From Portibacter lacus (GTDB taxonomy: Bacteria; Bacteroidota; Bacteroidia; Chitinophagales; Saprospiraceae), in assembly GCF_021533215.1 (NCBI RefSeq), contig NZ_JAJNKA010000023.1, forward strand, positions 1 through 42,263: a stretch of DNA of 42,263 bases. The letters run 5' to 3'. Below are positions 18,001 to 25,162 of the stretch, one piece after another. Every line of letters begins with the position of its first letter. The first letter of the stretch is position 1. A program made the position numbers and the translations under genes. The notes beneath the pieces are model-generated. The model was not told the origin of the DNA. It worked only from the letters and a program-made list of their open reading frames with translations, and did no database searches.

Positions 18001-20938
18001 TGTGGCAGAAGATCCAGTATTTGGTACACCTGTTTTTCAAACTTTAGGCGGGCAAACCTCTTGCCCTTATGAGGAGAATACGGAAAGACTGGATGATTTA
18101 ACTATAGTCGTTCAACAACCTATTCAGAATGTTTCCTCAGGTAACGAAGCATTCTTTTTCTTTGATATAATAAGTAGTAGTTATGATCCAGATCCTAGAA
18201 ATTATCGACTTGCTTTAAACTCTAGTTCAGCGGGTGGGGTTGATGTTACCTACGGAGGTGATGGTTTTGCAACTCCGATTCTAGTTCCTGGGGTCGCTCC
18301 GGGTCTGAACTCTATATCAACACCAATCAAAGTGACTAAGCCCAATGGGTTAATGCAATATGATTTTGAAGGGATTCAATTCTTCTTGTACCCAGATTGT
18401 GAGGACACTGAGAGTTATACCCAAGCCGATCTTGCGGTTCCTTTCAGTATTACAGCTTACTTTGATAGCCCTTGTAGTAATGTTGATTTATTAGCTCCCA
18501 ATAACAACTGGGAAATTTCGGGTGCAGATAATAATGAGATAGAAGTTACCATGGCTGGATATGATCTAAGCAGTGATTTTGATCAAATTATCATGCAATA
18601 CAGAAAAGATGGTGGAAATTGGCAGCCTTCGAATGTTGTCAGAACGAAGGCGCAATTGTCAGTAGGTTCTACTCCTGTTTTTTGGGATGTTACTGGTCTT
18701 GAGGATGGTGAATATAGTATACGTTTTCGATTAAATTGTGGAAATATTTTTTCCTTTTCCAATAGAGTAAATGGTTTAATAGATCGAAATGCTCCTATTG
18801 TTTATGGTATAGAAAGACCTACCAATGATCGATACGTTTCAGGTGGAGAGATTTCGGTAGATTTTAATGAAATAATTGATTGCGAGGCTCTAGCCAGCGG
18901 GACGGTGTATATGAAGACTTTACCTGAAAATGAGTTTGTTCCAGTTAGCGCTATTTGCGACAGTAACAAGGTCGTTATCCAACTCATGAATGAGATTGGA
19001 CATTTGTATAATCAAGCATATGAAGTGGGAATTGTGGGAATTACAGATTTATTCAATAATGAAAGACCTGCTACTGTAAAATGGGAATTTGTGGTAAGTG
19101 AACCGGATAGTGATGGCGATGGAAACCCAGACACCAAAGATATCTGCCCCGGTGGTGATGATTTTATCGACAGAGACATGGACGGATTGCCAGATGATTG
19201 TGATTGTCTTGCGAATGATCCAGGAAATGGGCGTTCCTTAACGAAAGCAGCTTTAGATTTTGATGGTGTTAATGATTATATTAAAATTCCTCATAACCCT
19301 GCTTTTATTCCTACTGCTACAAATGCGGTCACAATAGAAACTTGGATCTATCCAAAGGCAACTGCCAATGAACATGGAATTATCTCTCAGTCAGGAAACT
19401 GGCCAAACCGTAATCACCAAATACTACTTAACCATGCTTCAAAGATGATACATGTCACAGGAATAGGTGTAAATACTTTGACTTCAAATAGTGAAATTCC
19501 ATATAATAAATGGTCTCATATTGCGGTCGTATTTAACCTCAATGAAACCAAATTATATATCAATGGGAAACTCGACAACACGAGGGTTCAAACTTTGTCA
19601 ACTGAAGATCTTGGCTATGATATTACCATCGGTAATCAAGAATCTGGAGGACCTGGTATCTGGAATTGGCAAGGAAAAATGGATGAGATGAGGTATTGGG
19701 ATCATGCACTGACCCAAGGAGACATCCAGCAAAATATGAATAAAGAACTTGGAGGATTTGAATCAGGTTTGCTTGCTTATTATGATTTTAATGAAGGGAG
19801 TCCATTTGCAGATAACTCTGATCTTTCAGAAATCATTGACAAATCAGAAAATGGATTTAATGGAACAATGACAAATTTTGCAAAATCGAATATTACTTCT
19901 AATTGGGTAAAAACGCCTACCCAAAAATTAAATGTTGCTTATAAGCTTTGTGATTCACCTTGTCCTGACACGACCAGAGTTGCATTAGACTTTACACTTA
20001 ATGGCTCAAATGCTCCAAATATATCAGTGCCAAATGTATTAGGTAATATTCCCACTTCTACACAATCTGTCACTTTTGAGGCGTGGATAAAGCCTAAGCC
20101 TATTACCATGTCTGAAACTACTACAATTATACAGTCAACTTATTATGGTGTATCTGGATTCCCTATTAATAATTATTTTGTTTCTTATTCCTTTGATGGT
20201 CACATAATATTATATATTGCCAGCGAAAGTTTTATGTCCAATGAAGTCATTACATTCGATAAATGGACGCATATTGCTATAGTAATGGACAAGACCCATA
20301 TTTCTTTATACATAAATGGGCAACTTGATCAGACAACTGCTTGCACTTTCCCTGAGGGTAACTTGATTGCACCTACAACTTCTCTATCGAGAGCTAATGC
20401 AAGCTTACGTTTTCGAGGTGCAATGGATGATGTGCGATTTTGGGATGGTGTGAGAACTCCTCAACAAATTGAAGATAACTATGAATCTGAGATAGTTGGA
20501 GATGAGGCTAATCTAGTTGCTTATTACAACTTTAATGATGGAGTACCTGGCGGAAATAATGGTTCGATCACTGAAATTCGAGATATTAGTGGAAACGGCT
20601 TGCACGGAGTTATGGGTAACTTTAAGAAGTCTGGAGATGATTCAAATTGGGTACCCAGTTTAATCGGTTTGAAAGATTCAGACAAAGACGGTACACCTGA
20701 TTTTTGTGATGATTGTAGCGCTAAGAAATCCTTAGTTTTAAAGAACATGAACTTCATAGGAAACCAGACTTTTAGAGCAGAAGATAGAATAATTCTAGGA
20801 GAAAACATTGGGCTTCCAGCTAATGCGAATATCAAATTCAGAGCACCAGAAGTTAGGATATTAAACCCAAATGTGACACAAAGTGGAATGGTGATAACAG
20901 TACAAAAAGATCCTTGTGATATTATAGTGGAAGAATGA
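15086..20938 (+). CDS. 1950-residue secreted multidomain LamG protein with a non-T9SS-A C-terminal domain
   Basis: The largest protein in the window. A signal peptide ends at about residue 43 (QADAQ); an in-frame ATG at 15119 would give a tidier one and may be the true start. In order: a cysteine-bearing N-terminal region (about 44-240), carboxypeptidase-regulatory/SdrD-B-like beta modules (about 245-550; ISGTVVTESC, ISGTVTSEISGC, TNSSGYYEA), an unfamiliar 300-residue segment (about 690-992) with long alternating Ser/Thr stretches around a helical part (RYRARNDVKLWEQVLQLNEE), an Ig-like module (about 1248-1338), DSDGDGNPD and DRDMDGLPDDCDC calcium loops, two LamG jelly rolls (about 1388-1610 and 1630-1855; FEAWI, MDEMRYW, MDDVRFW) and a C-terminal domain (about 1863-1950) like that of the gene at 5342. 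Both contain a DGTPDxCDxC loop, LGxxxxxPxN and RAPxxxxxN. Surface location is inferred. Confidence 0.88.
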   Translation: MIINNIFKLNKMLYTTQPFPKKVPLFLLAILLSICTFQQADAQLTTWEAGPASDWYATYNWGGPTDASCDCMGGAEDKISVYTSNISTPEYSLSRPHANGSYSGTASFEIGPGATISRQAQLRLTNSSNNDPIFGSCVNPCGYTHSGSQISYTTDALRPPGNVMGVYNSDGSYTVSWTIDTDMPELEYSLLIDFNGVEEQIFGRSVTSFTFDCVSEDDEISLRTYGQSTTLGSSLVSLVVPAKPSTNTSISGTVVTESCNGDPGVIVKATLVNPEDLSNSSCWPLEYIDTVRGSSGSFSITDIYRGVGNELAEYEVEAFFPATQTAPARSFRIRTTGAGCPYNPTDSVRTVVLGNSNPNPMGESFIDITSFVISGTVTSEISGCGLEDVDIMEAPGGQSGITPVKTNADGSFEIVVSEPNKDYEIWARYRNESIADSILTVSVELEDVTGVSFIHTGTDTLKGFVGAGCFEYLGEPTITISTPDSSCVIANITTNSSGYYEAILPARPHIIEVTSIDLTPGNGITDEGAVLSSFGGSLESDFDSTTVQDFIYRKPLTMEVNGFPALSCAAIPYPIVKQGSNYFISILVKEGGNCPVDTGKVIIYDNIGVKGVAGQIVDSVAISQGVAIYQLKPGDPNFFGDQTKSITFQAKAGDEMAEITSKAVVTGSVQSGNNFTTAAPTELPFLILRDPPGDMSYSEFMEENVTTIAQTFSTQLGGGVKVWANAKVGVDIFGLEIWGQIGGSFEVNSSESTTEEFVLELTNSQTFKTSDNENIVGEKGDVFVGAAVNFIYARARVLEFDLNECSLKLDTLLMLNADGFETTFIYTEGWIKNQVIPTRQELADNPTLADSIRYRARNDVKLWEQVLQLNEELKREALLDPINISLDAGSTYSETKTISKSNTKTIEFTTQIDIGIAAEVGFEYNNNGVTAGVDVNFQTVLGEIQSQANTNTTSTTYHLEDSEKLDNSFTINVAEDPVFGTPVFQTLGGQTSCPYEENTERLDDLTIVVQQPIQNVSSGNEAFFFFDIISSSYDPDPRNYRLALNSSSAGGVDVTYGGDGFATPILVPGVAPGLNSISTPIKVTKPNGLMQYDFEGIQFFLYPDCEDTESYTQADLAVPFSITAYFDSPCSNVDLLAPNNNWEISGADNNEIEVTMAGYDLSSDFDQIIMQYRKDGGNWQPSNVVRTKAQLSVGSTPVFWDVTGLEDGEYSIRFRLNCGNIFSFSNRVNGLIDRNAPIVYGIERPTNDRYVSGGEISVDFNEIIDCEALASGTVYMKTLPENEFVPVSAICDSNKVVIQLMNEIGHLYNQAYEVGIVGITDLFNNERPATVKWEFVVSEPDSDGDGNPDTKDICPGGDDFIDRDMDGLPDDCDCLANDPGNGRSLTKAALDFDGVNDYIKIPHNPAFIPTATNAVTIETWIYPKATANEHGIISQSGNWPNRNHQILLNHASKMIHVTGIGVNTLTSNSEIPYNKWSHIAVVFNLNETKLYINGKLDNTRVQTLSTEDLGYDITIGNQESGGPGIWNWQGKMDEMRYWDHALTQGDIQQNMNKELGGFESGLLAYYDFNEGSPFADNSDLSEIIDKSENGFNGTMTNFAKSNITSNWVKTPTQKLNVAYKLCDSPCPDTTRVALDFTLNGSNAPNISVPNVLGNIPTSTQSVTFEAWIKPKPITMSETTTIIQSTYYGVSGFPINNYFVSYSFDGHIILYIASESFMSNEVITFDKWTHIAIVMDKTHISLYINGQLDQTTACTFPEGNLIAPTTSLSRANASLRFRGAMDDVRFWDGVRTPQQIEDNYESEIVGDEANLVAYYNFNDGVPGGNNGSITEIRDISGNGLHGVMGNFKKSGDDSNWVPSLIGLKDSDKDGTPDFCDDCSAKKSLVLKNMNFIGNQTFRAEDRIILGENIGLPANANIKFRAPEVRILNPNVTQSGMVITVQKDPCDIIVEE

Positions 20939-20947
20939 TTTTTGAAT

Positions 20948-20991
20948 GTTTGTGTATTGGCTCCTTCTAGCAAGAAAGTCAGTACACAAAC
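20948..20991 (+). terminator. Hairpin after the 1950-residue gene
   Basis: GTTTGTGTA (20948-20956) pairs with TACACAAAC (20983-20991), and the stem extends inward through wobble pairs (TTGGCT with AGTCAG). It is followed by TATTATTA rather than a clean T run. It starts 9 nt after the stop, like the hairpin after the sister LamG gene. Confidence 0.5.
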
Positions 20992-21140
20992 TATTATTAC
21001 ATGCTTTCATCTGCTAAAAATTAAGTATAAGAGGGAAAGAAATCGATAGCCATTTTTTAACTAGAAGTTTCAAGTCAAAATAGAACTGGTTTGAATTAAG
21101 TGTGTAAAGCAAAATATCTAATATTAAAACATTGACCCAC

Positions 21141-21173
21141 AAAAAAAGCAGGACCTATCACTAGATTCCTGCT
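21141..21173 (-). terminator. Intrinsic terminator of ndk
   Basis: Read on the minus strand, AGCAGGA pairs with TCCTGCT around a 13-nt loop, followed by seven consecutive T. It lies about 30 nt after the ndk stop codon. Confidence 0.85.
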
Positions 21174-21204
21174 CTTGTATTTCTTTAGTAGGCTAAATCC
21201 GTTC

Positions 21205-21624
21205 TTAGAACATTTCTGTTCCTGCAAAATGGAAGTTAGCTTCTATTAATGCATTCTCATCGCTATCTGAACCGTGTACTGCATTTTCTCCTATACTAGT
21301 AGCATATGCCTTTCTTACTGTTCCTTCTGCTGCTTCAGCAGGATTAGTAGCTCCGATTAATGTTCTGAAATCTTCCACTGCATTGTCTTTTTCTAAAACT
21401 GCAGCTACGATAGGACCTCTAGACATAAATTCTACAAGCTCTCCGTAGAAAGGTCTTTCACTATGTACAGCGTAAAATTCACCAGCTTTTTCCGGAGAAA
21501 GCTTAGTATATTTCATCGCTTTGATTCGGAAACCACCAGCTTGTATCATCTGAAGAATATTTCCAATATTTCCAGCCTCTACTGCATCTGGTTTGATCAT
21601 GGTAAACGTGATATTTCCTGCCAT
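21205..21624 (-). CDS. ndk: Nucleoside diphosphate kinase
   Basis: Transfers the gamma-phosphate of ATP to nucleoside diphosphates through a phosphohistidine, balancing NTP and dNTP pools in the cytoplasm. The 139-residue product has the family's usual length, the opening [18 protein letters not shown], and the active-site NAVHGSDS with the catalytic His at residue 117. A longer open frame starting at 21753 exists, but the ATG at 21624 matches the family start, follows an A-rich leader, and has a promoter -7 box 27 nt upstream that would lie inside the longer version. A clean terminator follows, so it is probably monocistronic. Confidence 0.97.
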   Translation of the reverse strand: MAGNITFTMIKPDAVEAGNIGNILQMIQAGGFRIKAMKYTKLSPEKAGEFYAVHSERPFYGELVEFMSRGPIVAAVLEKDNAVEDFRTLIGATNPAEAAEGTVRKAYATSIGENAVHGSDSDENALIEANFHFAGTEMF

Positions 21625-21650
21625 TTTTTTCTGTTTTTTTAAATTTGGTG

Positions 21651-21658
21651 CAAAAGTA
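21651..21658 (-). promoter_or_regulatory. Bacteroidota -7 box of ndk
   Basis: TACTTTTG on the minus strand fits the TAnnTTTG -7 consensus of the Bacteroidota primary sigma factor. It lies 27 nt upstream of the ndk start codon. No convincing -33 TTG is seen at the usual distance. Confidence 0.6.
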
Positions 21659-21851
21659 TGAAAATTATTCTTCTGAATGAAGTGATTGATAAAGGTTTGT
21701 AAAAAGACTTCATGTTGATTTTTTTCAAAATAAAATGTACTTATTAAAACCAAGCAATAGCTTATTTCGTTAATCTCTAATCGTTTAACACTTTAACTTT
21801 TAATCCTCTAAACTTTAATGTTTCAGAAAATTTCGCAAACTTCGCCCGCTT

Positions 21852-22856
21852 ATGATGGAAAATATTGATGATTTAAAGAGTTTTCTCGCCATGCCGCGTG
21901 AAATTGTTATCGTATCTCACAGAAATCCTGACGGTGATGCTATAGGCTCGTCTTTAGGACTAGGCTTGTATTTGCAAAGAAAGCGACATAATGTTAAAAT
22001 TATATTCCCGAGCGAATTCCCAGATGTATTTAACTATCTACCTGAATCTGACTATATCTTAATTCATGATAATGAGCCAGATACATGTGATGTTTTCCTT
22101 GATAAAGCGGAAGTGATTTTCTGCCTGGATTTTAATTCTTTGGATAGAATCGATCGATTAGGTGTGAAAATAAACGGTAAGCAAGCCGTGAAAGTTATGA
22201 TCGACCACCACATTGATCCAGAACCATTTCCTGATTATATGCTTTCTGAGGTTAGCGCAAGTTCAACTTCTGAATTGATTTATGATTTTATTACGATGCT
22301 TGGTGACGAAAAGATGATCGATCCGATCATGGGAGAATGCCTGTATACTGGAATTATTACAGATACTGGATCCTTCAGATTTTCTACTAGTGCTAAGTTG
22401 TTCAGAATCGTTGCGAAGCTAAAAGAAATAGGAGTAGACGATAAGAAATTGCAAGATTATATCTTTAATTCGATGCCGATTAAGAATATGCAACTTCTTG
22501 GTCATTGTCTTAATAATCGAATGGAAATTATTGAGGAATATGGTGTAGGTATCATCGTTCTTAATAAGTATGATTATAAGAATTTTGACATTCAGAGAGG
22601 AGATACAGAAGGTATTGTGAACTATCTATTAATGATGAAGAAAATAAGGTTAGGCGTATTTATTTCTCAGCAACCTAATATTATTAAATTGTCTATGCGA
22701 TCTAAAGGTGATCTTTCTGTTCAGCAAATTGCACGGGATCACTTCAAAGGTGGCGGACACAAAAATGCTTCGGGTGGTTCATTCCATGGGTCTTTGAAAT
22801 CAGCAATCGAAAAATTTAAAGAAATTCTACCTGATTATTTGAATAAAATCAATTAA
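21852..22856 (+). CDS. nrnA: DHH-family phosphoesterase, NrnA-like (oligoribonuclease/pAp phosphatase)
   Basis: A 334-residue DHH/DHHA1 protein. Family members degrade 2-5-nt RNAs and/or dephosphorylate 3'-phosphoadenosine 5'-phosphate in the cytoplasm using Mn2+. Visible motifs are SHRNPDGDAIGSS near residue 22, an Asp in CLDFNS, the signature DHH in MIDHHIDPEP, and the C-terminal GGGHKNASGG of the DHHA1 substrate domain. The length is typical. It is divergent from ndk and has no operon partner. Whether RNA or pAp is the main substrate here cannot be told from sequence. Confidence 0.92.
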   Translation: MMENIDDLKSFLAMPREIVIVSHRNPDGDAIGSSLGLGLYLQRKRHNVKIIFPSEFPDVFNYLPESDYILIHDNEPDTCDVFLDKAEVIFCLDFNSLDRIDRLGVKINGKQAVKVMIDHHIDPEPFPDYMLSEVSASSTSELIYDFITMLGDEKMIDPIMGECLYTGIITDTGSFRFSTSAKLFRIVAKLKEIGVDDKKLQDYIFNSMPIKNMQLLGHCLNNRMEIIEEYGVGIIVLNKYDYKNFDIQRGDTEGIVNYLLMMKKIRLGVFISQQPNIIKLSMRSKGDLSVQQIARDHFKGGGHKNASGGSFHGSLKSAIEKFKEILPDYLNKIN

Positions 22857-22882
22857 GTACGAAATAATTGATGATCTAATCT

Positions 22883-22890
22883 TACATTTG
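22883..22890 (+). promoter_or_regulatory. Bacteroidota -7 box before the FKBP lipoprotein and prfB
   Basis: TACATTTG matches TAnnTTTG exactly, 30 nt before the ATG at 22921. It overlaps the TTG at 22888 that could otherwise be taken as an upstream start, which argues for the ATG. Confidence 0.65.
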
Positions 22891-22920
22891 CAGCTCTTTA
22901 TAAAAAAATTAAAAAAGAAT

Positions 22921-23811
22921 ATGAAGTTTCAAGTTATATTATTTTCAGTCCTAGCAATTTTTCTTGCGTCTTGTGCTACTGATAGCAGCGAGAAAATGAC
23001 TGAAGGCGGTTTCAAATACAAAATAATTCCTGACGGCGGAACACAAGCTGCTAATGATGGAGACTACGTTTTCTTCCATGTAAATATGATGGCTGACAAC
23101 AATGAGCAGTTTAATTCAAGAACAAGTGGACAGGAAAGTGTTATTCAGTTAAAACCACAACCGAATGCGAATATCATCACAGATGCAATGCAAGAACTTC
23201 TTGCTTTATCTACAGTAGGTGATTCTATCGTACTAATGGTTCCTACGGATTCATTGAAAAACTTAGGTTTCCCTCCAGGAGATACGACAAAATTACTTTC
23301 TTACAATATCAGAGTAACTGAAATTCTTGACGAAGCTAGTTACAATGAGAAAATATCTACTGAGCAAGCTGAAGCAGAAGCAAAAGCAGCTATCGTAATG
23401 GAAAGACTTCCTGAAGTAGAAGCATTTGTTGCAGAAACATACAAGTATATTGCTTCTGGAAAAGCTGGTGATAATATCCAAGAAACACCTTCTGGACTAA
23501 AATATATCATTCATGAAGAAGGAAGTGGAGAACAATTGAATGCGGGTGATATCGCTACTGTTCATTACTACGGAATCTTGAAATCGAATGGAACAATGTT
23601 TGATAACTCTTGGAGAAGAGGACAGGAGTTCCAATTTCAGATCGGAGCAGGCCAAGTTATTAAAGGATGGGATGAAGGTTTAGCACTTTTGAAAAAAGGC
23701 AGTAAAGCGACATTAATCATACCTTACGAATTAGGATACGGTGCAGCTGGAAATCCTCCAACAATTCCTGCAGAATCAGATTTGATTTTCTACATCGAAG
23801 TTCCTCAATAG
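22921..23811 (+). CDS. FKBP-type peptidyl-prolyl cis-trans isomerase lipoprotein
   Basis: A 296-residue lipoprotein foldase. The ATG at 22921 gives a textbook lipoprotein signal (MKFQVILFSVLAIFLASC, with the lipid-modified Cys at 18). An upstream TTG start at 22888 would lie inside the promoter box. Residues about 30-150 resemble a degenerate first FKBP-like domain, a helical linker follows (EQAEAEAKAAIVMERL), and residues about 190-296 form a canonical FKBP domain with VHYYGIL, FDNSW, GQVIKGWDEGL and YELGYG. It should assist folding of proteins on the periplasmic side of the envelope. It lies 5 nt upstream of prfB and is probably co-transcribed with it. Confidence 0.92.
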   Translation: MKFQVILFSVLAIFLASCATDSSEKMTEGGFKYKIIPDGGTQAANDGDYVFFHVNMMADNNEQFNSRTSGQESVIQLKPQPNANIITDAMQELLALSTVGDSIVLMVPTDSLKNLGFPPGDTTKLLSYNIRVTEILDEASYNEKISTEQAEAEAKAAIVMERLPEVEAFVAETYKYIASGKAGDNIQETPSGLKYIIHEEGSGEQLNAGDIATVHYYGILKSNGTMFDNSWRRGQEFQFQIGAGQVIKGWDEGLALLKKGSKATLIIPYELGYGAAGNPPTIPAESDLIFYIEVPQ

Positions 23812-23816
23812 GACAT

Positions 23817-24897
23817 ATGACAACAGAACAATTAAGCGAACTCAAAGACAGACTGGCCCAACTTAAGGGCTATCTTTGACGTCGATAAAAGAAAACTCCA
23901 GATCGAGGATTTAGAAAATAAAACGCTAAATCCCGATTTCTGGAATGATCCTACCAGAGCTCAAAGCATTCTCAAAGAACTCAACGGCCATAAACGCTGG
24001 ATAGAACAATATGAATCAACGTTTTCTAAAGTAGAAGACTTAGAGGTTTTATATGAGTTTTTTCAGATGGATGATGTAACAGAAGAAGAACTGGATGCTA
24101 GTTATGATAAGAATGTGGAAGCGGTGGATGATCTTGAGTTTAGATCTACTCTTAATAATCCAGAAGATGAGCTTTCATGTATCTTAGAAATCAATGCAGG
24201 TGCCGGTGGAACGGAAAGTTGTGACTGGTCCGCAATGCTTTACAGGATGTATCTAATGTTCTGTGAAAAAGAAGGCTTCAAAGTTTCAGAGTTAAATAAA
24301 GTAGACGGTGATGTCGCTGGTATCAAATCAGTTTCTCTTGAAGTAAAAGGGGATTATGCATTTGGATTGATGAAAGGAGAGAATGGAGTACATCGATTAG
24401 TAAGAGTAAGTCCATTTAATTCTCAAGGCAAGCGGATGACATCTTTTGCATCTGTTTTCGTTCACCCGATGATCGATGACAGTATAGAAATCGAAATTAA
24501 TCCGGCAGATATAGAATGGGATACCTTCAGAGCGAGTGGAGCGGGAGGGCAGCACGTTAATAAGACGGAATCGGCTGTTAGGGTAAGGCACTTACCTACT
24601 GGGATTACAGCAGAGTGTCAAGAAGGGAGATCTCAGCATCAGAATAGAGAAAAGGCATTGCAGATGTTGAAATCTAGGTTGTATGAGAAAGAGTTAGAAA
24701 AGCAACGTTTAGCAAAAGGTGAAATCGAAGCTGGGAAAATGAAGAACGAGTGGGGTTCTCAGATTAGATCATATGTCCTAGATGATAGGAGAGTAAAAGA
24801 TCATCGAACGAATTACTCGACCAGTAATACGGATGCTGTTCTTGATGGTGATCTGAAACCTTTTCTAAAGTCCTTTTTAATGTGGGACGGTAGTTAA
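23817..24897 (+). CDS. prfB: Peptide chain release factor 2, made by programmed +1 frameshift
   Basis: Release factor 2 ends translation at UGA and UAA. Translation starts at ATG 23817, runs 20 codons to an in-frame TGA at 23877, and continues in the +1 frame from GAC 23878 to 24897, giving about 359 residues, the normal RF2 length. The slip site TAT-CTT-TGA-C, with an AAGGG block just upstream, is the classical RF2 autoregulatory site: low RF2 lets ribosomes stall at UGA and shift. Downstream are the UGA/UAA-recognising SPF tripeptide (about 198-200) and the catalytic GGQ in [11 protein letters not shown] (about 243). Taken as a simple frame, the gene would appear to start only at ATG 24067 and would miss its N-terminal helices. 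Confidence 0.97.
23864..23880 (+). promoter_or_regulatory. Programmed +1 frameshift site of prfB
   Basis: TAAGGGC acts as the internal Shine-Dalgarno-like stimulator, followed by TAT and the slippery CTT-TGA-C, in which the ribosome slips from CTT onto TTT and skips one base. This matches the CUU-UGA-C site known from many bacterial prfB genes. Confidence 0.93.
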
Positions 24898-25162
24898 GAA
24901 AAACACGTTCTATTTTTAATCTATTGATTAATGGGTCTATTTTGTTCTTGATGTTGGCCCTATTTTATAATGGTCATTTCAGATCAAGAATGATTCACGT
25001 TGTGTTGCATCTATTCAATCATTAAAGGCATTGTAAATTGTTGAAATGTTTCTTAGGAATCTTAATCATATAAATAACAGAGCTACAATCTTATCTAATA
25101 AGATATTCTCATCTTACACGTTCAAATGTGGAAACCTAATTCATGAACTAAACGAACTATAG

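Noticed and set aside
21625-21753. N-terminal extension of ndk
   Set aside because: It is not part of the NDK family, contains the promoter -7 box, and the internal ATG at 21624 fits the conserved start.
22888-22920. Upstream TTG start for the FKBP lipoprotein
   Set aside because: The TTG lies inside the TACATTTG promoter box and would spoil the lipoprotein signal peptide.
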